This document shows positions 6,262 through 12,363 of a DNA stretch of 12,363 nt, piece after piece (position 1 is the first letter of the stretch; each line of letters opens with the position of its first letter). The translations under genes and the position numbers were made by a program. The DNA is from an uncultured Bacillaceae bacterium (GTDB lineage: Bacteria > Bacillota > Bacilli > Caldalkalibacillales > Caldalkalibacillaceae), in the NCBI GenBank assembly GCA_937967685.1, contig CALBTX010000056.1, positions 1 to 12,363 of the forward strand, given 5' to 3'. The notes beneath the pieces are model-generated. The model did not search any database. It worked only from the letters and a program-made list of their open reading frames with translations, and had not been told where the DNA came from.

Positions 6262-6816
6262 ATGACTTGGGGGTATATGTATATTTTTATATTTATTGGG
6301 ACTCATTTTCTTGTGATAATGGGGATTTACTTGTTTTGCAAATATAAAGCTGCACTTATGGAACAAATGATGATCACCATGACCTTAAGCATGTCTTTTG
6401 GGTTAGTCATTGGAGTTTTGATGGGAATTATTTATCACGACAACCTGTTACTGTCAATCTTAATGAGCATGGGCATATCTGGTTTAGCTGGAGCCAACCT
6501 GGGTCTTAGACTTCATGGATTGGCTGGAATAGAAGGTTTTTTTACTGCCATTATGGCAGGCATGATGGGGTCCATGCTTGTAGGGATGCTTTCCATGAGG
6601 GAGACAATCATTATATTTTTAGTGAGCTCATTTCTTTTAACCGGCACATCCATGTTCAGTGTCCGGCATATTTTGTACCGGTCCTGTGAACATGTTATAC
6701 GCAAATATGATCTCCTGCTACTGATCGCCACATGTTGCGTGTTTATTATTACATTATGGATGTTCCCAGATGTGCTTGAACAGAACCCTCCATCAGTAAA
6801 ACCTCTTCATCTCTAA
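6262..6816 (+). CDS. Met-rich polytopic membrane protein of unknown function
   Basis: A 184-residue protein of five or six hydrophobic segments, at roughly 5-27, 33-57, 62-84, 86-107, 109-130 and 148-168. It has about 19 methionines (some 10 percent), many inside the membrane segments as MxxxM or MM pairs (MEQMMITMTLSMS, ILMSMG, IMAGMMGSMLVGM). It also has Cys-Cys in the last TM segment and a few His. I do not recognise a family. Met-lined membrane segments are found in copper transport proteins, and the neighbours are copper genes, so a role in copper movement or copper-enzyme assembly is a reasonable guess but no more. The ATG at 6262 follows AGGGA; TTG at 6259 and ATG at 6277 are alternatives. 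The Csp-type gene follows 82 bases later and may be co-transcribed. Confidence 0.75.
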   Translation: MTWGYMYIFIFIGTHFLVIMGIYLFCKYKAALMEQMMITMTLSMSFGLVIGVLMGIIYHDNLLLSILMSMGISGLAGANLGLRLHGLAGIEGFFTAIMAGMMGSMLVGMLSMRETIIIFLVSSFLLTGTSMFSVRHILYRSCEHVIRKYDLLLLIATCCVFIITLWMFPDVLEQNPPSVKPLHL

Positions 6817-6898
6817 TATTGTGGGCATATTTTCCACGATTACTCATTCAAATATATAAAAAAATAAGGTTGTATCTCAATGCTAAGGGGGGTTACAG

Positions 6899-7246
6899 AT
6901 GCCAACTGTTGTTAATTCCACTGTACAACAATATCAAATGTGTATCGATGCGTGTATTAAATGTATGCAAGCATGTGAAGAATGTTTAACATCTTGTTTA
7001 AAGGAACCTGATGTTCAATCCAGATCCCACTGTATCAACATGTTAAGGGACTGTGCGGACATCTGTGCCATGGCTTCTCAATGGATTTCACGTGGAAGCA
7101 TGTATGTAAAGCAGTTTTGCCAGCTTTGTGCTACAATTTGCGAGGCCTGTGCAACTGAATGTGCTAAATATCAAGATAATCACTGCCAACAATGTGCCGA
7201 TTTTTGCCGTGAGTGTGCTGAAGAATGCCGTAAAATGGCTGCATAA
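6899..7246 (+). CDS. Four-helix bundle copper storage protein (Csp/YhjQ type)
   Basis: A 115-residue protein with 19 cysteines, mostly in CxxxC and CxxC spacings along predicted helices (Cys15, 19, 22, 26, 29, 33, then 45, 52, 56, then 74, 77, 81, 84, 88, then 96, 99, 103, 106, 110). This is the pattern of the DUF326/Csp3 family, which lines the core of a four-helix bundle with thiolates and stores many Cu(I) ions per monomer as a tetramer. There is no signal peptide, so it is the cytosolic form. AAGGGGGG lies six bases before the ATG. A strong terminator follows the gene. No CsoR-type operator is visible upstream. Confidence 0.93.
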   Translation: MPTVVNSTVQQYQMCIDACIKCMQACEECLTSCLKEPDVQSRSHCINMLRDCADICAMASQWISRGSMYVKQFCQLCATICEACATECAKYQDNHCQQCADFCRECAEECRKMAA

Positions 7247-7270
7247 ATAGCAGGCCAATAGTGGGCAGAC

Positions 7271-7303
7271 AAGGCAGGTGATCAATGACATCACCTGCCT
7301 TTT
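7271..7303 (+). terminator. Terminator after the copper storage gene
   Basis: AAGGCAGGTGAT (7271-7282) pairs perfectly over 12 bases with 7290-7301 around a seven-base loop, and T residues follow. It starts 24 bases after the stop codon. Confidence 0.9.
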
Positions 7304-7324
7304 AAAGTCGGTGAAATTGTAAAT

Positions 7325-7405
7325 ATGCCTTCTGGAAGAGTATTTAACTTTGCAGATAATGAAGATAATTACTTTGCTGTAATGGAAAAAATTAAATTAC
7401 TTTAA
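7325..7405 (+). other. Short open remnant, 26 codons, unrecognised
   Basis: From ATG at 7325 to TAA at 7403-7405 the frame reads MPSGRVFNFADNEDNYFAVM and six more residues. The frame is open back to 7289, inside the preceding terminator, and looks protein-like (KVGEIVNMPSG) rather than random. There is no ribosome binding site. It is probably the 3' end of a lost gene whose terminator (7404-7430) survives. I cannot name the family. Confidence 0.35.
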
Positions 7406-7430
7406 AAACCGGCCAAAAAGCCGGTTTTTT
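7404..7430. terminator. Bidirectional terminator at the end of the copA-csoR-copZ operon
   Basis: CCGGC (7409-7413) pairs with GCCGG (7420-7424), extended by A4/T4 on the outside, with T runs on both strands. It starts two bases beyond the copZ stop on the minus strand and also closes the short plus-strand remnant. Confidence 0.85.
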
Positions 7431-7431
7431 A

Positions 7432-7638
7432 CTACACAACATCATACCCTTGTTCTTCCACAGCTTCTTTCATCTTTTCAATGGTCACTTTAGAACCGTC
7501 ATAGGTCACATCGGCTGTGCCTTGATCAAGATGAACCTCCACTTTTTCTACGCCATTCAGCTCTTTTAAAGCATTAGTCACCGCTTGCTGGCAATGGCTG
7601 CAAGACATGCCTTTAATATTTAAGGTGATCTGCTCCAT
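7432..7638 (-). CDS. copZ: Copper chaperone CopZ
   Basis: A 68-residue single heavy-metal-associated domain with the Cu(I) site GMSCSHC (Cys13, Cys16) in the first loop, and a beta-alpha-beta-beta-alpha-beta pattern ending in EEQGYDVV. It carries Cu(I) in the cytoplasm and hands it to CopA and CsoR. The ATG at 7638 is chosen because AGGAGGTG sits five bases before it; a start six codons further upstream would bury that site. It is the last gene of the operon, 30 bases after csoR. Confidence 0.95.
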   Translation of the reverse strand: MEQITLNIKGMSCSHCQQAVTNALKELNGVEKVEVHLDQGTADVTYDGSKVTIEKMKEAVEEQGYDVV

Positions 7639-7668
7639 GCTTTCACCTCCTTTCAATTGACTTAACGA

Positions 7669-7989
7669 CTACTTGGCATAGTGTTGGATCACTTTCATCA
7701 ATTCTTCAATCATTTCATCTTCATTGCCTGATTCCATGGAGTGGAGCACACACATTTTGGTATGACGCTCAAGCAAACTAAAGCCAACTTTTTTTAAAGC
7801 AGCCTGAACAGCAGCAATTTGGATTAAAATGTCAACACAGTATCGGTCTTCATCCACCATTTTTTCTAGTCCCCGGATTTGGCCTTCGATTTTTTTCAGG
7901 CGGTTTTTGATCTTCTCTTTCTCGTTTTCTGAACGAGGTACGACCGGTTTTTTGTCCGGTTGCATGGGCAAATCATGTTCATGGCTCAT
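7669..7989 (-). CDS. csoR: Copper-sensing repressor CsoR
   Basis: A 106-residue all-helical CsoR/RcnR-family repressor. The Cu(I) ligand set Cys-His-Cys is complete: Cys51 (DRYCVDI), His76 and Cys80 (RHTKMC). The DNA-contacting basic helix (KNRLKKIEGQIRGLEKM) is conserved. A His/Asp-rich N-terminal extension precedes it. Apo-CsoR binds the operator at copA and is released when Cu(I) binds. The gene lies between copA and copZ, 69 bases after the copA stop, with no promoter of its own visible, so it is probably made from the copA transcript and is autoregulated. The ATG at 7989 has GAGAGGAG just upstream. Confidence 0.95.
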   Translation of the reverse strand: MSHEHDLPMQPDKKPVVPRSENEKEKIKNRLKKIEGQIRGLEKMVDEDRYCVDILIQIAAVQAALKKVGFSLLERHTKMCVLHSMESGNEDEMIEELMKVIQHYAK

Positions 7990-8058
7990 GACTCCTCTCT
8001 CCCTCCTTTACTCACAAGTACCCATTTGTTAGATCGGTGAAAACCACTGTTTTAAAGC

Positions 8059-10251
8059 TTATGAATGATGAGGTTTCCAACGGTTAAGAAACAAAGTATT
8101 GGTCACCACTGATACGGAACTCAAAGCCATAGCAGCACCGGCCAAGATGGGGTTTAACAGCCCAACAGCGGCCACAGGGATCAAGAGCACATTATAGCCA
8201 AACGCCCAGCCCAAATTTTGTTTAATTTTTCTCATGGTCGCCTTTGATAGCTGAATGCAATCCACAATGGAAAGAAGATCGCCCCGCATCAGGGTTATGT
8301 CGGCTGCTTCCATGGCTACATCGGTGCCCGTTCCCATGGCAATGCCTACATCTGCTTCAGCAAGGGCAGGAGCGTCATTGATCCCGTCTCCCACCATAGC
8401 CACTTTTTTCCCTTCCTGCTTTAATTTTTTTACGCCTTCTGCTTTATGTTCAGGCAGCACTTCGGCCAACACCCGGCTGATCCCCACCTGCTGGGCAATG
8501 GCCCGGGCCGTACGTTCATTGTCACCCGTCATCATAATCACTTCGATGCCAAGTTGCTTAAGCTCACTTATTGCTTGTCGGGAGGTCTCTTTGACTGTAT
8601 CGGCCACGGCCACATAGCCTAACAGCACACTCCCCTCCGCTTCATTTTCCGCTACCAACATCACCGTTTTACCCTCTTGCTCCAACTTTTCAATTTCTGG
8701 CAGGTAAGGAGAAAGTTCTATCCCCTGCTCTTTCATAAGTGTTTTATTGCCCACAAAAATGAGTTTTCCATCAACCGTGGCTTGAATCCCTTTACCTGGA
8801 ATGGCCTTATATGCTTTGGGGTCCGATAAGGGAAGATCTTTTGCTTTGGCCCCATTGATAATCGCTTTTCCCAATGGATGTTCGGAAGCCTGTTCAGCGC
8901 TAGCCACCAAACGGAGCAGCTCATTGTCATTCATCCCGAAGGCTTTCACATCCGTCACTTCAGGTTCTCCCTTGGTGATCGTTCCCGTTTTGTCCAAAAT
9001 AATGGCACCCACGTCCTGCATCATTTGCAGGTGTTCCGCCCCTTTGATTAATACGCCATGTTCCGCTCCCTTACCGGTTCCCACCATAATGGCGGTGGGG
9101 GTGGCCAAACCCAATGCGCAAGGACAGGCAATGACCAGCACGGCCACTGCACTGACCAACGCCGGGGTAAAACCGGAGACAAAATAAGTGATGATAAAGG
9201 TTAACACCGCTATTCCCATCACAATGGGTACAAAAATACCGGACACTTTATCGGCCAGACTTTGGATCGGCGCTTTGGTGCCTTGAGCTTCTTCCACCAA
9301 CCGGATAATTTGAGACAACGCAGTATCTTTTCCAACTTTTGTGGCCCTGATTTTGATGGAACCATGGGTATTGAGCGTGGCCCCAATCACCGCATCACCC
9401 GTTTCCTTTTCCACCGGCATGCTTTCTCCCGTTAACATGGACTCATCAACGGCGGTTCTTCCTTCCACAATCTCCCCATCAACCGGTATTTTCTCTCCTG
9501 ATTTGACCAGAAGCAGATCTCCCACCTGCACCGCTTCAATGGGAACATCCACGATTTGGCCATCCCGGATCACATGGGCCGTTTTGGCTTGAAGACCCAT
9601 CAGTTTCTTCAATGCTTCCGATGTGCGCCCTTTGGCCCGGGCTTCCAACAGTTTTCCCAGAATGATCAAAGTGATAATGATGACGGAGGCTTCAAAATAA
9701 AACCCTTCCCTCTGACCCGAGAAATAGAGAACTGTGCTGTACAGATAAGCGGCCAAAGTGCCCATGGCCACCAGAACATCCATGTTGGCACTGCCGCCCC
9801 TTAAGGCGTTATATGCTCCCCGGATAAACCGCCATCCAATGGTAAACTGGACGAGGGTGGCCAGTATAAACTGGAGGGAGGCAGGCATCATCAACCCGTG
9901 ATACCCCGTAAGATCCCCAATCATTTGCACCAGAAAAGGAATGGAAATGACCGCCCCAAACAGAAAGGCATTTCGTTGTTTTATGTAGCGCCGCTCTTTT
10001 TCCTTTTTTTCTTCTTCCACCCGGTCTTCAGTGGCTTCCTTGGCCCCGTAGCCGATTTTCTCCACCCGCTCAATCAATGTCTGAATATCCACTTTCGATT
10101 CATCATAGATAACAGTGGCTTTTTCATTGGCCAGATTGACGTTGGCTTCTGATACCCCTTCCAATCTGGAAAGACTTTTTTCCACCCGGTTGGCGCAGGC
10201 GGCACAGGTCATCCCCGTAATGTTTAAAGTTGTTTTTTTATATGCACTCAT
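8059..10251 (-). CDS. copA: Cu(I)-exporting P1B-type ATPase CopA
   Basis: A 730-residue copper pump. The single N-terminal metal-binding domain has GMTCAAC (Cys16, Cys19). The membrane domain has the CPC motif at 376-378, YN at 686-687 and a MxxSS motif (Met708, Ser711-712) that define Cu(I) ATPases. The actuator has TGES (274-277). The phosphorylation motif is DKTGT with Asp420, HP is at 458-459 and GDGINDAP starts at 621. All are intact. Bacillus CopA usually has two N-terminal metal domains (about 800 residues), so this is the one-domain form. It exports Cu(I) from the cytoplasm. AAAGGAG lies 10 bases before the ATG. By eye the gene is clearly richer in G and C than its neighbours, which may reflect a separate origin. 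Confidence 0.97.
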   Translation of the reverse strand: MSAYKKTTLNITGMTCAACANRVEKSLSRLEGVSEANVNLANEKATVIYDESKVDIQTLIERVEKIGYGAKEATEDRVEEEKKEKERRYIKQRNAFLFGAVISIPFLVQMIGDLTGYHGLMMPASLQFILATLVQFTIGWRFIRGAYNALRGGSANMDVLVAMGTLAAYLYSTVLYFSGQREGFYFEASVIIITLIILGKLLEARAKGRTSEALKKLMGLQAKTAHVIRDGQIVDVPIEAVQVGDLLLVKSGEKIPVDGEIVEGRTAVDESMLTGESMPVEKETGDAVIGATLNTHGSIKIRATKVGKDTALSQIIRLVEEAQGTKAPIQSLADKVSGIFVPIVMGIAVLTFIITYFVSGFTPALVSAVAVLVIACPCALGLATPTAIMVGTGKGAEHGVLIKGAEHLQMMQDVGAIILDKTGTITKGEPEVTDVKAFGMNDNELLRLVASAEQASEHPLGKAIINGAKAKDLPLSDPKAYKAIPGKGIQATVDGKLIFVGNKTLMKEQGIELSPYLPEIEKLEQEGKTVMLVAENEAEGSVLLGYVAVADTVKETSRQAISELKQLGIEVIMMTGDNERTARAIAQQVGISRVLAEVLPEHKAEGVKKLKQEGKKVAMVGDGINDAPALAEADVGIAMGTGTDVAMEAADITLMRGDLLSIVDCIQLSKATMRKIKQNLGWAFGYNVLLIPVAAVGLLNPILAGAAMALSSVSVVTNTLFLNRWKPHHS

Positions 10252-10306
10252 TTTCCGTTCACTCCTTTAACGGAATGTCACCAATGTTTTCCTTCTGTTG
10301 GTATTG

Positions 10307-10335
10307 ATTATACTATACCCCAGTAGGGTAGTAAA
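10307..10335 (-). promoter_or_regulatory. copA promoter with CsoR operator in the spacer
   Basis: On the minus strand there is TTTACT as -35 (10330-10335), a 17-base spacer, and a perfect TATAAT as -10 (10307-10312). The spacer holds TACCCTACTGGGGTA (10316-10330), a near palindrome that fits the known CsoR box of Bacillus copZA promoters. Flanking ACTA/TAGT extends it to 10312-10332. Bound CsoR would cover both promoter boxes. Confidence 0.85.
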
Positions 10336-10401
10336 TAGTTATTTACCTAATAAAAACTAAATTTATTATGTACCAATTAAGTATATAAAATAGCATAAGC
10401 C

Positions 10402-10453
10402 TTGCTGCTGAGACAGCAAATTATTGAATAATAAATGCGGGGATATCCCGCAT
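10402..10453 (-). terminator. Hairpins after the multicopper oxidase gene
   Basis: Just after the stop, ATGCGGG (10435-10441) pairs with CCCGCAT (10447-10453). On the minus strand TTTATTATT follows, a loose T tract. A second hairpin, TTGCTG/CAGCAA, lies at 10402-10419. Together they probably end the oxidase transcript ahead of the copA promoter, but the T tract is not ideal. Confidence 0.55.
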
Positions 10454-10463
10454 CATACAAATA

Positions 10464-12050
10464 TTATTCAGGCCGATTATCTACTTTCCCGGTATCTTTA
10501 TAAAATTCGTCAAAGTGATTGTATTTCACCATAGCCACCATACCGCTTGATGCATGGTGTAGATCGTGGCAGTGGAACAGCCAATTCCCAGGATTATTTG
10601 CAAGGAAGGCAACTTCATAGGTTTCACCTGGCTTGACATTAAGAGTATCTTTAATAATCGGTGACCCTTCAAGAGGCTGACCGTTTTTACTGAGTACTTG
10701 GAAGAAATGACCGTGCAAATGCATGGGATGTACTGAATCATCCATACTATTGTTAGTCAGCGTCACTTTCACCTTATCCCCTTTATTTACTTTAAAAGGT
10801 GGCACATTTGGGTAAGTTTCACCATTAATGGTCCAGATCATTCCCATCTCTGCGTTCATGTCCATTTTAGCTCCAAGTTCCATAGTATATTCTATATCGA
10901 ATTTATCATCTAACGTAAACAATGCTTGAGATGGTTCACCAAGAGTGGCCAGATTTATCTCACCAGAAGGTGCCTTATGGTCCAGTTTTTGATTATTTCC
11001 GTCTTCGTAAACTACATCGATCCTCATATCTTTCGCCGCTTCCATCTCACCATGACAATCAATAGTGAAATCTCCCTGTCCATCAGCGACAAACTCGATA
11101 TCATAACGCTCTCCCGGAGCAATCTCAAGAATTGATCCCTTTTCAACTTGAGGGTTATTTACTGCTTGACCATCTACATGGGTGACTTGATACTCAACAG
11201 GAATATGAATTTGGTGGGCCACATAACCTGCATTGATGAACCGGAGTTTAACCCTGTCTCCTTCTTTGACTTTTAACGATTCGTTTGCTTCGTATGTTTT
11301 TCCGTTAATCGTAAAAATATCATAGGAAGACATATCATGACCCATCATGGGGCTACCATTGGATTCCATATGACCATCCATTCCATCCATGCCCATTCCT
11401 TTCATATGCATTTCGCCATGATTATTTCCATGCATATCTCCCATATTCATGCCACCATCACTGTTGCCTGACTCCCATTCATCCAGTACAAGAGTATAGT
11501 CACGGTCAACATCGATTACTTCACTCGGCTCTACTATAAGAGTCCCATATAACCCTTTGTCCAGTTGTTCAACGCCGTTCTGATGGGAATGATACCAATA
11601 TGTTCCCGGATCATTGGCAATAAACTGATACATGTACGTGTTTCCAGGTAGCACAGCATCCTGAGTCACACCTGGGATACCATCTTCTGTATTAGGAACT
11701 GGAACACCATGCCAATGAATAGAGACAGGCTCATCCAGTTCATTTTTTAAGTTAACTCTAACCACTTCACCTTGCTTCACACGGATAGTTTCACCTGGAA
11801 CCGTTCCATTATAAGTCCAAGCTGTAATGGTGTTATCAGGACTGATTATCCACTCCGTTTTCCGAGCAGTCAGATTAATTTCGTTAACTTTTTTACCCTT
11901 CGTCGATTCATGTATAACCTCCACCCTTTCTTGTCCTTGGGAATCTTCATCATGCTCCTCTTGATCTGCAGTTTCAGATAGTGACTGAGAACAAGCTGAT
12001 AAAATAGCAATGATTAAAACGGTAATAAAAAACATAATGATTCTTTTCAT
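10464..12050 (-). CDS. Lipoprotein multicopper oxidase
   Basis: A 528-residue three-domain multicopper oxidase. The leader ends in LSAC (lipid Cys20), so the enzyme sits on the outer face of the membrane. All four copper motifs are present: HWHG (112-115), HSH (154-156), HPMHLHGH (441-448), and HCHDLHH (493-499) with Cys494, His499 and axial Met504 for the type 1 copper. Between domains 1 and 2, residues 200-240 form a Met/His-rich stretch (12 Met, 5 His), like the Met-rich segments that bind Cu(I) in cuprous oxidases such as CueO. It probably oxidises toxic Cu(I) to Cu(II) outside the membrane. AAGGAGG lies 10 bases before the ATG. Its promoter carries the same 17-base element as the two-component operon. 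Confidence 0.95.
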   Translation of the reverse strand: MKRIIMFFITVLIIAILSACSQSLSETADQEEHDEDSQGQERVEVIHESTKGKKVNEINLTARKTEWIISPDNTITAWTYNGTVPGETIRVKQGEVVRVNLKNELDEPVSIHWHGVPVPNTEDGIPGVTQDAVLPGNTYMYQFIANDPGTYWYHSHQNGVEQLDKGLYGTLIVEPSEVIDVDRDYTLVLDEWESGNSDGGMNMGDMHGNNHGEMHMKGMGMDGMDGHMESNGSPMMGHDMSSYDIFTINGKTYEANESLKVKEGDRVKLRFINAGYVAHQIHIPVEYQVTHVDGQAVNNPQVEKGSILEIAPGERYDIEFVADGQGDFTIDCHGEMEAAKDMRIDVVYEDGNNQKLDHKAPSGEINLATLGEPSQALFTLDDKFDIEYTMELGAKMDMNAEMGMIWTINGETYPNVPPFKVNKGDKVKVTLTNNSMDDSVHPMHLHGHFFQVLSKNGQPLEGSPIIKDTLNVKPGETYEVAFLANNPGNWLFHCHDLHHASSGMVAMVKYNHFDEFYKDTGKVDNRPE

Positions 12051-12077
12051 GCTCCCCTAACCTCCTTTTACGACTAT

Positions 12078-12108
12078 AGGATACAAGAAAGATGTGAAGA
12101 AAGTATGG
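12078..12108 (-). promoter_or_regulatory. Putative response-regulator site and promoter of the multicopper oxidase
   Basis: 12092-12108 is identical over 17 bases to 6062-6078. On the minus strand CTTTCTT occurs twice, 12 bases apart (in TTTCTTCACA and CTTTCTTGTA), a direct repeat of the kind OmpR-class dimers bind. TATCCT (12078-12083) would be the -10, which puts the start of transcription about 20 bases before the ATG, just ahead of the ribosome binding site. Confidence 0.5.
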
Positions 12109-12109
12109 G

Positions 12110-12363
12110 AAAAAAATAGCTATATTATGAAGTTGTTATTAGGTTAGGGGCGTATTTTCACATATTTTCTTGATATTCCAATTCTCAACTAGAAATTCCC
12201 ATGCGTTGACCGCGACTCATTTTTAATGCATTGCCCACAGTGTCCCATGAATACATGGTCAATCGCTTTTTCGTTGATAAATCCTCATCCGCTGTTGTGT
12301 ACCACCCTCAGAACATCAAAGTAGACCGATAAATTCTGTTTTCTCGTCTTACTGTCTTAAAAA
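12110..12363. other. No recognisable feature
   Basis: A/T-rich sequence upstream of the multicopper oxidase promoter. I see no frame longer than about 20 to 30 codons with a ribosome binding site, no terminator and no convincing palindrome. A gene may start beyond the right edge. Confidence 0.5.

Noticed and set aside
6513..6731. Minus-strand 72-codon frame opposite the Met-rich membrane gene
   Set aside because: It has no ribosome site and no recognisable features. The plus-strand frame has hydrophobic periodicity and a plausible start.
8255..9804. Plus-strand frames of 80-128 codons opposite copA
   Set aside because: They are the antisense of a well-supported GC-richer gene, lack ribosome sites and show no domain.
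12245..12258. CCATG/CATGG inverted repeat as an operator
   Set aside because: The arms are only five bases and do not extend, so chance is likely.
12170..12300. Minus-strand 21-codon frame upstream of the oxidase as a gene remnant
   Set aside because: It is too short, has no ribosome site and gives no recognisable protein.
1..12363. CRISPR array, tRNA or rRNA genes
   Set aside because: No regularly spaced repeats were seen, and no tRNA cloverleaf or rRNA-like sequence was noticed on either strand.

Overview
The window looks like a Bacillaceae chromosome or plasmid segment devoted to copper handling. Evidence for a Gram-positive, low-to-mid GC Bacillus relative: AAGGAGG-type ribosome binding sites, lipoprotein signal peptides, a PCYCGC lipoprotein, a CsoR/CopZ/CopA set, a YdhK-type protein, a Csp-type four-helix protein, and an IS110-family transposase resembling those of Geobacillus-like thermophiles. 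The exact genus cannot be told from the sequence alone.

Layout. 1-617: a plus-strand PCYCGC lipoprotein gene with its own terminator. 617-2011: a decayed IS110-family element on the minus strand. Its transposase carries two single-base frameshifts and a deletion of about 105 bases, and its upstream non-coding end is highly structured and may encode a bridge RNA. 2152-5963: five minus-strand genes that read as one operon: YdhK-type lipoprotein, OmpR-class response regulator, sensor histidine kinase, a 68-residue two-TM protein, and a CcdA/TauE-like membrane protein. The last is split by a one-base homopolymer frameshift, and the first carries an in-frame TGA inside its signal peptide. 6262-7246: two plus-strand genes, a Met-rich membrane protein of unknown function and a 19-Cys four-helix copper storage protein, ending at a strong terminator. 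7325-7405: a short open remnant ahead of a bidirectional terminator. 7432-10251: minus-strand copA-csoR-copZ (copA first), with a CsoR operator inside the copA promoter spacer. 10464-12050: a minus-strand lipoprotein multicopper oxidase with a Met/His-rich segment. 12110-12363: nothing recognisable.

How the genes fit together. CsoR senses cytoplasmic Cu(I) and controls the CopA exporter and CopZ chaperone. Csp can store Cu(I) in the cytoplasm. Outside the membrane, the multicopper oxidase, YdhK protein and PCYCGC protein are all lipoproteins, or were before damage, with metal-ligand-rich sequences. The two-component system most likely senses envelope copper stress. A 17-base sequence (6062-6078 and 12092-12108) is shared exactly by the control regions of the ydhK-kinase operon and the multicopper oxidase gene, in the same orientation and position relative to both, so it is a good candidate for the response-regulator binding site.

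The most interesting points are this shared element, the two reading-frame lesions in the two-component operon, the IS110 non-coding end with a possible bridge RNA, and the unknown Met-rich membrane protein beside the copper storage gene.
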